Under the pieces are notes generated by a model that was not told the DNA's origin, did no database searches, and worked only from the letters and a program-made list of their open reading frames with translations. A program made the translations under genes and the position numbers. This document shows, piece by piece, positions 22,844-31,154 of a DNA stretch of 64,000 nucleotides (position 1 is the stretch's first letter; every line of letters starts with the position of its first letter). This DNA comes from JANNMJ01 sp031425525 (lineage in GTDB: Bacteria; Bacteroidota; Bacteroidia; Cytophagales; Hymenobacteraceae): assembly GCA_031425525.1 (NCBI GenBank), contig JANPJM010000035.1, positions 1-64,000 on the forward strand, given 5' to 3'.

Positions 22844-23860
22844 TTGACATCTTCCACTCCCCTGCCCCACTCGCTCGACGCCATTCAAGCGCCCATTGCA
22901 GCCGAGATGGCGGCTTTCGAGCCCAAGTTTCGGGCGGCGATGCAGAGCCGCGTGCGGCTCCTCGACCAGATTATGGGCTACATCGTGCGCCGCAAAGGCA
23001 AGCAGATGCGCCCGATGTTCGTGTTTCTGACCGCCCGCCTTTGCCACGGCCCCACCGCGCCGCTGCCGGAGGCCACGTATCGCGGCGCGGCCCTCATCGA
23101 GCTGCTCCACACGGCCACGCTCGTCCACGATGATGTGGTGGACGAAGCCAATTACCGGCGCGGTTTTTTTTCCATCAATGCTCTCTGGAAGAACAAGATT
23201 GCCGTGTTGGTCGGTGATTATCTGTTGAGTAAAGGGCTGTTGCTGAGCATCGACCACGGCGATTTCGAGTTGCTGCGCCTCGTGAGTACCGCCGTGCGCG
23301 AGATGAGCGAAGGCGAGTTGTTGCAGCTCGAAAAAGCCCGCTCCCTCGACATTACGGAGGAAGTATATTTTGAGGTGATCCGGCAGAAAACCGCTTCGCT
23401 GATTGCCGCCTGTTGCGCCGTGGGGGCCGCCTCGACCGGCGCCGATGCCGAAACCGTGGCCCGCGCCCGTCGTTTTGGCGAAGCTACCGGCCTCGCCTTC
23501 CAACTCAAAGACGACCTGTTTGACTACGGCCCGCTCGCCGATGCGGGCGTCATCGGCAAGCCCGTGGGCATCGATATCAAGGAAAAAAAACTCACCCTGC
23601 CGCTCATTCACGCCCTGCGTCAGGCCACGTGGCTGGAGCGCCGCCGCGTGCTGTACCTCCTGAAAAACAACACCGGCCAGCGTCGCGAAATCGAGCAGGT
23701 GATGGGGTTTGTGCAGGAACACGGCGGCCTCACGTACGCCACCGCCCGGATGCAGCAGCTCTCAGCCGATGCCCTCGCCACGCTGGCCGAATTCCCGGAA
23801 TCGGCCGCCCGCGATGCCCTGCGCGATTTGCTGCGCTATACCATTGAACGCGATAAGTAA
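22844..23860 (+). CDS. ispB: Polyprenyl diphosphate synthase (octaprenyl-type)
   Basis: The enzyme extends farnesyl diphosphate with isopentenyl diphosphate, probably to the side chain of menaquinone. The 338-residue protein has GKQMRPMFVFLTARL, the first Asp-rich motif HDDVVDEA (about residue 90) and the second KDDLFDY (about 220), all class I trans-prenyltransferase features. The chain-length region upstream of the first Asp motif (ALIELLHTATLVHDD) has small residues, consistent with long products. No ATG precedes the conserved N-terminus, and a TTG at 22844 is the likely start. The exact chain length and the symbol are inferred. Confidence 0.88.
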   Translation: MTSSTPLPHSLDAIQAPIAAEMAAFEPKFRAAMQSRVRLLDQIMGYIVRRKGKQMRPMFVFLTARLCHGPTAPLPEATYRGAALIELLHTATLVHDDVVDEANYRRGFFSINALWKNKIAVLVGDYLLSKGLLLSIDHGDFELLRLVSTAVREMSEGELLQLEKARSLDITEEVYFEVIRQKTASLIAACCAVGAASTGADAETVARARRFGEATGLAFQLKDDLFDYGPLADAGVIGKPVGIDIKEKKLTLPLIHALRQATWLERRRVLYLLKNNTGQRREIEQVMGFVQEHGGLTYATARMQQLSADALATLAEFPESAARDALRDLLRYTIERDK

Positions 23861-23863
23861 GAT

Positions 23864-23966
23864 GTGGGGATGTCGTGAATCGTGCATTTTTAGCCTTTAT
23901 ACATTTACCCATTCACCCATATTACACTCCCTCACATCTCCCACATCTCCCACATCATCACATCTC
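23864..23966. repeat. GATGTGGGGATGT ... ACATCTCCCACATC inverted repeat region
   Basis: The gap between ispB and the RDD gene holds GATGTGGGGATGT near 23861-23873 and several ACATCTCCCACATC-type copies near 23934-23966. A similar G-rich string occurs at 26099-26141. No gene is visible. Confidence 0.5.
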
Positions 23967-23974
23967 CTCTAGCC

Positions 23975-24478
23975 ATGGCCCTCCTCTCCACCCCCGATGA
24001 TCACGACCTCGACGCTACCTGGGAGGTTGCCGGGCTGAACCTGCGCATTGCGGGCGGGCTCGTCGATCTGTTTTTGACCGGCTTTCTGGCCTCGGCCTTG
24101 CTCACGGGTGCCCGGCTGCAGGGTTGGCTACCGGTGCCCCCCGAAGATCCCACTGATTTGCAAATCAGCGATTTACTGCCCGTGCAATTGCTGGTACTGG
24201 GCGTACAGGTGCTGTATTATTTCCTCTGGGAAGCCCTTACGTACCGCACGCCCGGCAAGCTCCTGTGCCGCACCCGCGTGATGGGCGCCGACGGCGATGA
24301 CCCATCCACAGGCGCCATTCTGGGACGCACCCTGTTGCGACTGGTGCCGCTGGAACTGCTCTCGTTTTTGGGGCCACTGCCCGGCGGCTGGCACGACCGC
24401 TGGTCGGGTACCTGCGTGGTACGCCGCGCCGACGGCCCCGCCGCCGAAGCCGATGCGGCCGCTGAAGACGACGAGTAA
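23975..24478 (+). CDS. RDD-family membrane protein
   Basis: The 167-residue inner-membrane protein has the RDD layout. A first hydrophobic segment with the family's Arg and Asp (LRIAGGLVDLFLTGF) is followed by a second segment (LLVLGVQVLYYFLWEAL) and the conserved YRTPGKLLCRTRVMGADG after it. A third segment (LLRLVPLELLSFLGPL) is followed by the WHDRWSGTCVV motif. The acidic C-terminus is cytoplasmic. RDD proteins have been linked to ion or substrate transport, but the specific role is not known. The start is ATG 23975. Confidence 0.85.
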   Translation: MALLSTPDDHDLDATWEVAGLNLRIAGGLVDLFLTGFLASALLTGARLQGWLPVPPEDPTDLQISDLLPVQLLVLGVQVLYYFLWEALTYRTPGKLLCRTRVMGADGDDPSTGAILGRTLLRLVPLELLSFLGPLPGGWHDRWSGTCVVRRADGPAAEADAAAEDDE

Positions 24479-24557
24479 AGCCGATTTGGCGGCGGGGCGG
24501 TTATGCCGGTGACGCCGGCCGATACGTGCCGGCAGTTCCATTTCTACTCGATTTTAG

Positions 24558-25082
24558 ATGATTGCCCTCATTTCCGGCACCAACCGCCCCCGCTCGACCA
24601 CCCGCCGCGTGGCTGATTTTTACGCGCAGCGCCTCCAAGCTCACAATGCGCCTTACACGCTGATTGATTTAGCCGAGTTACCGGCCGATTTCACCACCAC
24701 CGCCCTCTACGGCCAAACCGGCAAAAACCCGGATTTCAACCTTTTAGCCGACCGTGCCGCCGCCGCCGACAAGCTCGTGTTCATCGTGCCGGAGTACAAT
24801 TACTCGTTTCCGGGAGTGCTGAAGGCATTCATTGATGGGTTGCCGTATCCCGGCGGCATCCGCAACAAAAAGGCGGCGCTGGTAGGGTTGGCGGCCGGGG
24901 CACAGGGCGGCGCCATCGCCCTCAGTCACCTCACGGATGTGCTGAATTATTTGGGCACGAACGTGCTGGCCGTCAAGCCGCGCCTGGCGCACATCGACCA
25001 GCATTTCCGCGATGGCGAGTTCATTCAGCCGTTGTACCAGAAGCTGCTCGATGAGCAAATCGCGGCGTTGCTGGCGTTTTGA
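24558..25082 (+). CDS. NAD(P)H-dependent FMN reductase
   Basis: The 174-residue flavodoxin-fold protein should reduce FMN, quinones or azo compounds using NAD(P)H. The FMN phosphate loop is ISGTNRPRSTTRRVA, and the isoalloxazine-binding loop is PEYNYSFPGVLKAFIDGLPYPG, here given in part; both are characteristic of the NADPH-dependent FMN reductase family. AAGAQGGAIALSHL forms the third flavin contact. It stands alone, with a family B repeat after its stop codon. Confidence 0.9.
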   Translation: MIALISGTNRPRSTTRRVADFYAQRLQAHNAPYTLIDLAELPADFTTTALYGQTGKNPDFNLLADRAAAADKLVFIVPEYNYSFPGVLKAFIDGLPYPGGIRNKKAALVGLAAGAQGGAIALSHLTDVLNYLGTNVLAVKPRLAHIDQHFRDGEFIQPLYQKLLDEQIAALLAF

Positions 25083-25083
25083 A

Positions 25084-25156
25084 TGTAGCGCGGCCTTTAG
25101 TCTGCCGTTTCACAACACGACTAGCGGACAAACTGCGGACTGAAGTTCGCGCTACA
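25084..25156. repeat. Family B long element (copy 2)
   Basis: This 73-bp element begins TGTAGCGCGGCCTTTAGTC and ends AACTGCGGACTGAAGTTCGCGCTACA. It is somewhat shorter in the middle than the copies at 18105 and 33924, but the right arm is nearly identical. Confidence 0.8.
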
Positions 25157-25176
25157 ATCCGCCTCCTAACTAAACC

Positions 25177-26091
25177 ATGCCGCGCGGGTTGCCCCTACTG
25201 CTTCTGCTGCTCAGTACCCTCAACCCTTTCGGCGATGCGGGGCTGAACCGCGTGCGCACCAGCAACCGCCTCACGGCCGAGGCCGCCACCGCCGCCGCGC
25301 AAGGCCGCCCGGAGGTTGCCATCCGCGCCTACGAGCGGCTCGCCGAGTTGGGGCCGCTGCCGGAGGAAGCCCGACTAAATCTGGCGCACGCCTACTTCCG
25401 GGCGGGTCATCTGACGCGGGCGCGGGCTACGTATGCAACGCTGAGCAGCAGTACCACGCTGCGGCGCCGGGCCACGGCGCTGCACCAGCTTGGGCTGGTG
25501 GCCGCCGCCGACCTAGACTACGAACGCGCGCTGCCGCTGCTACGCGCCGCCCTCCGTGCGGCCCCCACCGAACCCGCGCTGCGGGCCTCGTATGAACAAT
25601 TGGCACGCTGGATGGCCGCCGGGTCGCAAGACCAAGATGACAACCCGCCGCCCGGTGGCCCCGGCGCCCGGCGTCCCCAACCACGCCCCGGTACCACGGG
25701 CCAACCCCAGGCTGCCGAAAACCGCCCCGACGGCCCCGGCACTGCCCCACGCGGCATCGGCGAACGGGCCGGGGGCGGAGACCGCCCCACTTCCACCGGC
25801 GACCGCAACCAGCGCGTCGGACAGGGGGCACAATCCGGCAACCAGCGTGGCCTCGGACCCAGCGCCGAAACTAACGGAGGCGTTCCGCCTACCCGTCCCA
25901 CCGGCGGCACCACCGCCGCCGACGAGGCGACGCGCCGCGTCCAAACCCAACGCGCGCCCCAACCCGACGCTACCATCCCCGAGGCCCAGGCCCGCATGAT
26001 TTTGGAAGCCATGCAAGCCGCCGAAACGCAGTACCTGCAACAGCTGCCCCGCCGCCGCGCCGCGCCCGACCCGGATCGGCCGGATTGGTAG
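25177..26091 (+). CDS. BatC-like TPR protein with low-complexity linker
   Basis: The 304-residue protein has a signal peptide (MPRGLPLLLLLLSTLNPFG), about three TPR units (residues 30-145) and a long Pro/Gly/Arg/Gln-rich disordered section (145-255). A conserved-looking end, PEAQARMILEAMQAAETQYLQQ followed by PDPDRPDW, closes it. This end resembles BatC proteins of the Bacteroides aerotolerance operon, where the motif precedes a KDW-like terminus. BatA, BatB and BatD are absent next to it, so it is either an orphan BatC or a related TPR protein. The periplasmic location follows from the signal. Confidence 0.7.
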   Translation: MPRGLPLLLLLLSTLNPFGDAGLNRVRTSNRLTAEAATAAAQGRPEVAIRAYERLAELGPLPEEARLNLAHAYFRAGHLTRARATYATLSSSTTLRRRATALHQLGLVAAADLDYERALPLLRAALRAAPTEPALRASYEQLARWMAAGSQDQDDNPPPGGPGARRPQPRPGTTGQPQAAENRPDGPGTAPRGIGERAGGGDRPTSTGDRNQRVGQGAQSGNQRGLGPSAETNGGVPPTRPTGGTTAADEATRRVQTQRAPQPDATIPEAQARMILEAMQAAETQYLQQLPRRRAAPDPDRPDW

Positions 26092-26242
26092 GATTTGGGG
26101 GGATGTGCGAGATGTGGAGAAATGTGGGGATGTGGGGATGCGGAGCTTTCGCGCGGGGCTCTGCCCCGTGTATAGGTATTCGCGGGCCTCTGACCCGCCG
26201 GCAGCCCGTTAGCATAAAGCCCGCCTAGAGCAGACTTCAGGT

Positions 26243-26278
26243 GTCCCTTGCCCGGCCTTTGAAGGTCGGGCAAGGGAC
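26243..26278. repeat. Family A palindrome (copy 2)
   Basis: GTCCCTTGCCCGGCCTTT pairs with the following 18 bases with one G-T type mismatch. Related copies are at 1-20 (half) and 55762-55801 (perfect). Confidence 0.85.
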
Positions 26279-26404
26279 GAGAAATCCGCATTTACTTCGT
26301 CCCCGTCAAACGCGCGTCGTGGCGGGCCAGAGGCCCGCAAATACTACACACGGGGCAGAGCCCCGCGCGACAGCCCGCGTTCGCTCGTCACTCACAGAAA
26401 CCCG

Positions 26405-26412
26405 TACCTTCG
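26405..26412 (+). promoter_or_regulatory. -7-like box (TACCTTCG) of the thiolase gene
   Basis: TACCTTCG differs from TAnnTTTG by one base and lies 33 bp before the ATG at 26446. A TTCG lies 21 bp upstream of it, which could be a weak -33 element. Confidence 0.4.
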
Positions 26413-26445
26413 CAGACCAATCAACCCCGTTTTTATTCCCTGACC

Positions 26446-27642
26446 ATGCAGTCATCGCAGCAAGTTCGTGAAGTCGTAATTGTGTCGGCCGTTCGTACGC
26501 CCATTGGGGCGTTTGGGGGCGTGCTGGCGTCGCAAACCGCCCCGCAGTTGGGGGCCGTCGCCATCAAGGGCGCGCTGGAGAAAGCGGGCGTCGACAAGGC
26601 CGAAGTCACGGCCGTGATTATGGGCAACGTACTGAGCGCGGGCGTGGGCCAGGCGCCGGCGCGGCAGGCGGCCCTGCTCGCCGGTTTGGCGCCGGAAGTC
26701 GAGTGTACGACCGTGAACAAAGTGTGCGCATCGGGCTCGAAAGCCATCATGATGGCCGCCCAGGAGATTATGCTTGGCTACCACGATGTGATCGTGGCCG
26801 GCGGGATGGAATCGATGAGCAATGTGCCGTATTATGCTACGCAAGCGCGTTTCGGCTCTAAGTTCGGCAACGTAATGATGCTCGACGGCATTGCCAAAGA
26901 CGGCCTCGAAGACGTGTACAAAGGCCTGGCGATGGGCCACGCCGCCGATAACACCGCCAAAGAAATGGGGCTGACCCGCGAGGCGCAGGACGCGTACGCC
27001 ATCGAATCGTACACGCGCGCCCAGAGCGCCCAGAAAGCCGGTTCGTTTCAGGACGAAATCGTGGCCGTGCCGATTCCGCAACGCGGCGGCGAGCCTGTAA
27101 TGGTGAGCCAAGACGAAGAGCCCGGCAAATCGAACTTTGGCAAGATGCCCGGCTTGCGTCCCGCCTTCGACAAAGCCGGCACCGTGACGGCCGCCAACGC
27201 CTCGAAACTCAACGACGGCGCCGCCGCCCTGGTACTGATGAGTCGCGAGAAAGCCGATGCCCTCGGCCTCACGCCGCTCGCCATCATTCGCGGCTTCGCC
27301 GATGCCGAGCAAGACCCGTGGTGGTTCACCACGACGCCCTCCATCGCCATTCCGAAAGCGATGAAGCGCGCCGGCGTATCGGCCGAGCAGGTTGAGTTTT
27401 ACGAAATCAACGAGGCGTTTTCGGCCGTCGCGCTCGCCAACAACGAGAAGCTGGGGCTTGATGCCGCGAAAGTCAATGTCAATGGCGGCGCCGTAGCGCT
27501 GGGCCACCCGCTGGGCGCCAGTGGGGCGCGCATCGTGACCACGCTGCTACACGTGCTGAAGCAAAAAGGCGCCAAAATCGGCGTTACGGGCATTTGCAAC
27601 GGCGGCGGCGGTGCCTCGGCCATTGTGCTGGAGCGGGTTTAG
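26446..27642 (+). CDS. Acetyl-CoA C-acetyltransferase (thiolase)
   Basis: The 398-residue enzyme condenses or cleaves acetyl-CoA / acetoacetyl-CoA, or acts in beta-oxidation. Active-site Cys94 lies in NKVCASGSKA. The other catalytic signatures are NEAFSAVA with the conserved His region GHPLGASGARIV near the C-terminus, and CNGGGGASA holding the second catalytic Cys. Length and motifs match biosynthetic tetrameric thiolases. The small gene pair at 27651-28176 follows after only 8 bp and could be read through from this promoter. Confidence 0.94.
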   Translation: MQSSQQVREVVIVSAVRTPIGAFGGVLASQTAPQLGAVAIKGALEKAGVDKAEVTAVIMGNVLSAGVGQAPARQAALLAGLAPEVECTTVNKVCASGSKAIMMAAQEIMLGYHDVIVAGGMESMSNVPYYATQARFGSKFGNVMMLDGIAKDGLEDVYKGLAMGHAADNTAKEMGLTREAQDAYAIESYTRAQSAQKAGSFQDEIVAVPIPQRGGEPVMVSQDEEPGKSNFGKMPGLRPAFDKAGTVTAANASKLNDGAAALVLMSREKADALGLTPLAIIRGFADAEQDPWWFTTTPSIAIPKAMKRAGVSAEQVEFYEINEAFSAVALANNEKLGLDAAKVNVNGGAVALGHPLGASGARIVTTLLHVLKQKGAKIGVTGICNGGGGASAIVLERV

Positions 27643-27650
27643 GCGGCGGA

Positions 27651-28004
27651 ATGGCGCAAAATCGAAAATTCAAGCACGGCGACGACCGATACGAGATTTT
27701 CTGGACGAGCGAACTGGCCGAACACATTGCCATTCGACACCAGCAGGAGCCGGATACGCATCCGCTCCTGCACCTCGACATCGCTCGCCTACTGTGCGGT
27801 CATCGCTATTTCGATGCGCCTTTACCGAACTCCCGAACCCGCCGCTTCTTCATCTTGTATGATGCTGAGCAAGACCGAATTTTTCGGGCAATTGTCACGC
27901 TGACCAACGACCCACAACACGGGCCAATCGGTCGAGCTTTGGTACATAGCTGCGTCATTTACAATTCTCCCATTTTTCGCTCGTTGATATATGAAACCTT
28001 CTAA
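27651..28004 (+). CDS. Small protein, possible toxin of an unrecognised toxin-antitoxin pair
   Basis: The 117-residue protein starts at ATG 27651. It has an N-terminal strand (DRYEIFWTSEL), a helix with HIAIRHQQ, a central basic strand NSRTRRFFILYDAEQDRIFRAIVTL (cited in part) and a C-terminal strand RALVHSCVIYNSP. Conserved-looking His and Arg residues on a small alpha/beta frame resemble RelE/barnase-type (BECR-fold) nucleases, but no known family is recognised. It overlaps the following 61-residue gene by 14 bp, a tight coupling typical of toxin-antitoxin pairs. Its base composition is visibly less GC-rich than the neighbouring genes, suggesting transfer. Confidence 0.6.
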   Translation: MAQNRKFKHGDDRYEIFWTSELAEHIAIRHQQEPDTHPLLHLDIARLLCGHRYFDAPLPNSRTRRFFILYDAEQDRIFRAIVTLTNDPQHGPIGRALVHSCVIYNSPIFRSLIYETF

Positions 28005-28176
28005 CGCCGCAAAAACCCCGAAATTGACCGCGATGAAGCCGGAAGCCGTACCGACTGATTTTCTGCTGGCTGCCGGTTTTCGCACACAGCAAGAATTGGA
28101 GGCATATGAGCAAACGCTCGTGCGGAAGATTCGCAGCGGCCAGCTTAAAGTAAATCCGCGCGCGCTACGGCCTTAG
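27991..28176 (+). CDS. Tiny protein overlapping the previous gene, possible antitoxin
   Basis: A 61-residue protein starting at the ATG inside the end of the previous gene. It has a Lys/Pro-rich start, then FLLAAGFRTQQELEAYEQTLVRKI, cited in part, which forms one long amphipathic helix, and a basic end (VNPRALRP). Size, helix content and overlap suit an antitoxin or regulatory partner. It has no recognised DNA-binding motif. The next gene begins 117 bp downstream. Confidence 0.55.
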   Translation: MKPSNAAKTPKLTAMKPEAVPTDFLLAAGFRTQQELEAYEQTLVRKIRSGQLKVNPRALRP

Positions 28177-28293
28177 CCTCCATATGCCGTTAATCAGCAA
28201 CCTCGTCGCAACAGCACTGCTACACTCTAAAACTGGTTGGCAGACTGTCGCGACGGGCTTGTAATCTTCTTCGACGCCACTCGTTGCTACTTT

Positions 28294-29823
28294 ATGCGTC
28301 GCTGCCTTTTTACGGTCTTCGCGCTTACCTCGCTGAGTGCCCACGCGCAATCCACACGACCTCTTACCATCTGGGCCGACCCCGAAGCGCGCACCGTCGT
28401 GCGCGAGGTGTACCAGGCGCGGGTAGGCACTGATACGGTGCGGCACGGCGGTTTCCGGCGGTTTTATAAGTCAGGTAAGCTGGAGGCCGTGGGGCGCTAT
28501 ACCGAGGGTAAGCCCGACTCGCTGTACGTCGAGCAATACGAAAACGGGCAGCGGCGGCTAGAAGTAAACTGGGTCAATGGCCTGAAGGAAGGCCCGTTCC
28601 GGGCGTGGGCGACCGATGGTAAGCCGTTGCAGGAAGGCACATACAAGGCCAACCAGCAGACCGGTCCATTCCGCACGTTTTACCCGAACGGGCGGGCCAA
28701 GATGGACGCTGAGTTCGTCGATGGTTTCCCCGAAGGGCTCGTAAAATCGTTTGATTCGACGGGCGTCCTCGTCTCCGAAATCACGTACAAAAACCACCAG
28801 CCCAACGGCCCCACGCGCACGTTTTGGCCCGGCGGACAGGTAAAAACCGTGCGCACCTACCGCAACGGGCTGCCCGACGGCCCCGAAACGACGTATTACG
28901 AAACGGGCCAGGTGGCGTCGGAAATCGTGACGAAACCGGGCGCCAAGGAAGGCATTCAACGGTGGTATTTCCCGTCGGGAAAAGTGCAGCGCGAAGGTGC
29001 CTACCGCGTGGTGACGATTGCACCGCCGCCCGCCACGTTCACCACCGCCGACGCGCCCAACAAACCCCGCAAGCGCGAGCTGCGCCCCGATGCCGCCCCC
29101 GCCTTCACGGCCGCCCTCGATGGCCCCGTGACCGAGTATTTCGAGGATGGCACCGTGGCCGGCCGCACCGTCTACAAGAGCGGCACCCGCACCGGCACCG
29201 AGCAGTTTTTCTACCCGGATGGCGAGTTGCGCGAAGAAACGAAATATGCCAACGCCGCCCGCGATTTCGACCGCCGCCAGTGGTATCCATCGGGCAACCT
29301 GCGGGCCGAAGAACACCAAACCAACGGCCTGAAAACCGGCGAGTGGCGGACGTATTTCGACGCGCCCGGCACGCCATCCGAAACCGTTGCGCGGTACGTC
29401 AATAACCGGCTGGGCGGCGAACAACTGACGTATTTCGCCAACGGCCGCACGCGTACGCGCGGCACCAGCGAAGGGGGCCGCAAAACCGGCCTCTGGCAGG
29501 AATACGACGAAACCGGTGCCCTACGCACCGAAACCACCTACAAAGCCGGCCAAAAAAACGGCCCCGCCCGCGAGCTGACCGCCACCGGCACCGTGACGGC
29601 CAGCGGCAACTATTTGGCGGGCCGCCAATCGGGCCGCTGGACGTGGTTCGACCCCGAAACCGGCAAGCCCACCCGCGCTGCCACTTTTCGTAAGGGTGTA
29701 GAACTGCCGCCCGATGCGGGCGCGCCCAAAAAGCCCACCCGGCCCGCGCCGCGCACCTCCAACCACACGCGGCCCGTGCCGAAAGCAACGGGCAAACCCG
29801 CCCCCAAATCGGCGGGGAAGTAG
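28294..29823 (+). CDS. MORN-like repeat exported protein (YwqK-type)
   Basis: The 509-residue protein has a signal peptide (cleavage near AHAQ) and at least twelve repeats of about 22-24 residues. They have the form G-x-W/P-x-x-Y/F-x-x-x-G-x-x-x-x-E-x-x-Y, as in GPFRTFYPNGRAKMDAEF and GEWRTYFDAPGTPSE. These MORN-2/YwqK repeats form an extended beta ladder. Automated annotation often calls them YwqK antitoxin, which is not supported here because there is no adjacent toxin and the protein is exported. The C-terminal 50 residues are Lys/Pro/Ala-rich and basic. The start ATG 28294 gives the signal peptide directly. Confidence 0.85.
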   Translation: MRRCLFTVFALTSLSAHAQSTRPLTIWADPEARTVVREVYQARVGTDTVRHGGFRRFYKSGKLEAVGRYTEGKPDSLYVEQYENGQRRLEVNWVNGLKEGPFRAWATDGKPLQEGTYKANQQTGPFRTFYPNGRAKMDAEFVDGFPEGLVKSFDSTGVLVSEITYKNHQPNGPTRTFWPGGQVKTVRTYRNGLPDGPETTYYETGQVASEIVTKPGAKEGIQRWYFPSGKVQREGAYRVVTIAPPPATFTTADAPNKPRKRELRPDAAPAFTAALDGPVTEYFEDGTVAGRTVYKSGTRTGTEQFFYPDGELREETKYANAARDFDRRQWYPSGNLRAEEHQTNGLKTGEWRTYFDAPGTPSETVARYVNNRLGGEQLTYFANGRTRTRGTSEGGRKTGLWQEYDETGALRTETTYKAGQKNGPARELTATGTVTASGNYLAGRQSGRWTWFDPETGKPTRAATFRKGVELPPDAGAPKKPTRPAPRTSNHTRPVPKATGKPAPKSAGK

Positions 29824-29888
29824 CGTACGGCGGTTCGGCGTGATACCGCTCCGCACGCAACGCCTTTTTTTGCCGACCTTCGCGCCCC

Positions 29889-31046
29889 ATGACAATTCAC
29901 TACCTCACGACACCGGCCGAGCTGCCGGCCGCGTGCCGGCACCTGCGCGGGTGCCCCCAACTGGGCGTCGATCTCGAATTCGACGATATGCGCTACCGCT
30001 ACGGCCGCCATTTGGGGCTGGTGCAGATTTTTGACGGCCAGGAAGTGTGGCTCATCGACCCGGTGACGATTCCCGACCTCGCGGAGTTGTTCACGGTTTT
30101 TGCCGACCCCGCCATCGTCAAGGTATTCCACTCGTGCCGGTCGGATATTTTGCTCCTCGATGAACTGTACGATGCGCGCGTGCCGAACATCGTCGATACG
30201 AGCGTGCTGGCGCAATTGCTCGGCGAGGCCGATAACCAGATTTCCCTTGGTCGGCTGATTCAGTTGGAGTTGGGGATTGAAGTCGATAAAGGCGAGCAGA
30301 AATCGAATTGGCTGAAACGCCCGCTCACGGAATCGCAGCTCGAATACGCCGCCAACGATGTCATCTATCTATTCGAGCTGAAAGACCGCCTCGAAGCCAA
30401 GCTTGCTGCGCTGGGCCGCACGGCGTGGGCCGCGCAGGAAAACGCCGTTCTCGACACCGTGCGCTACCACCGCGACCCCGAACCGTGGGCGCGACTGGCG
30501 GCCAAACTACGCATCGAGCCGCACGAAATTCCGATTTTTCGCGCCCTCTGGCAAGTCCGCGATGATGCCGCCCGCGAACTGGATCGCCCGTCGTATCAGC
30601 TTTTCGACAACCGGTTTTTTCCCGATTTCATCCGTAACCCGCCCCTTTCGGAGCAGGAATGGGCCAACGTCAAGGGCACGCACGCCGTCCTGCGGCGCTC
30701 GCCGTACCTCGACCGCCTCGCCGCCCTCACCCCCGACCGTTTCGTGGCCCCCGAACAGGAGGCCCGCGCCCCGCGCGCCCGGGGGTTCAAGTGGCGGATG
30801 TCGGCGGAGAAGAGCCGCTTGGTCGAGGAGCGCGAAGAGCAGCTTGTGGCCCTCAAAAGTGCCGTAGCGGCCCGTTACGGGCAAAATCTCGCCAACTTAG
30901 TACTATCGAACAAGACGATGGCGGAGGTCGTGGAGTTGGGTGCCGATGCCGTGCTGCGCCCCTGGCAGCAGGAGGTGGTACGCGAAGCGGAAGCCACCGC
31001 CAACGGCGCGCGCTACGCCGATGTGGCGCCCGTACTGCCCGCATAG
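29889..31046 (+). CDS. rnd: Ribonuclease D
   Basis: A 3'-5' exoribonuclease that trims tRNA and other stable RNA 3' ends. The 385-residue protein has an N-terminal DEDDy exonuclease domain. Exo I is visible as LGVDLEFDDM, Exo II as KVFHSCRSDILLL and Exo III as QLEYAANDVIYL, with the Tyr of the DEDDy class. One or two HRDC domains follow (about 210-290 and 300-375). Length is normal. The start ATG 29889 lies 9 bp after a GACCTTCG box, so the transcript could have a very short leader. Confidence 0.92.
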   Translation: MTIHYLTTPAELPAACRHLRGCPQLGVDLEFDDMRYRYGRHLGLVQIFDGQEVWLIDPVTIPDLAELFTVFADPAIVKVFHSCRSDILLLDELYDARVPNIVDTSVLAQLLGEADNQISLGRLIQLELGIEVDKGEQKSNWLKRPLTESQLEYAANDVIYLFELKDRLEAKLAALGRTAWAAQENAVLDTVRYHRDPEPWARLAAKLRIEPHEIPIFRALWQVRDDAARELDRPSYQLFDNRFFPDFIRNPPLSEQEWANVKGTHAVLRRSPYLDRLAALTPDRFVAPEQEARAPRARGFKWRMSAEKSRLVEEREEQLVALKSAVAARYGQNLANLVLSNKTMAEVVELGADAVLRPWQQEVVREAEATANGARYADVAPVLPA

Positions 31047-31097
31047 CGTAGCGCCACCCACTTCTTAACCCAGGCGTAACCCGCCGGGCGTACCTTT

Positions 31098-31148
31098 GCG
31101 GCGGTGGCCCCGAAACGTTCTTTTTCGGGCTGCCGCCGCGCTTTTTTT
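31098..31148 (+). terminator. Strong hairpin with U-run after rnd
   Basis: Left arm 31098-31115 pairs with 31123-31139 (about 17 bp with one bulge and two wobble pairs) and is followed by CTTTTTTT. It is 51 bp after the rnd stop. A TACCTTTG box (31091-31098) touches the left arm, so the hairpin may instead lie partly in the leader of the FadL gene. Confidence 0.8.
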
Positions 31149-31154
31149 GTGCTT

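Larger units (their letters stand above)
26092..26445. repeat. 354-bp gap: inverted family C arms around a family A palindrome
   Basis: This gene-free stretch contains a family C arm (about 26148-26214, with CGGGGC-TCT-GCCCCG and GCGGGCCTCTGACCCGC). The family A palindrome follows at 26243-26278, and then the inverted family C arm (about 26318-26384). Together they make a nested palindrome of about 235 bp. TACCTTCG at 26405-26412, a -7-like box, precedes the thiolase gene. Confidence 0.8.

Noticed and set aside
28294..29823. YwqK-type antitoxin function for the MORN-like protein
   Set aside because: The label comes from automatic family names. The protein is exported, long and has no toxin partner.
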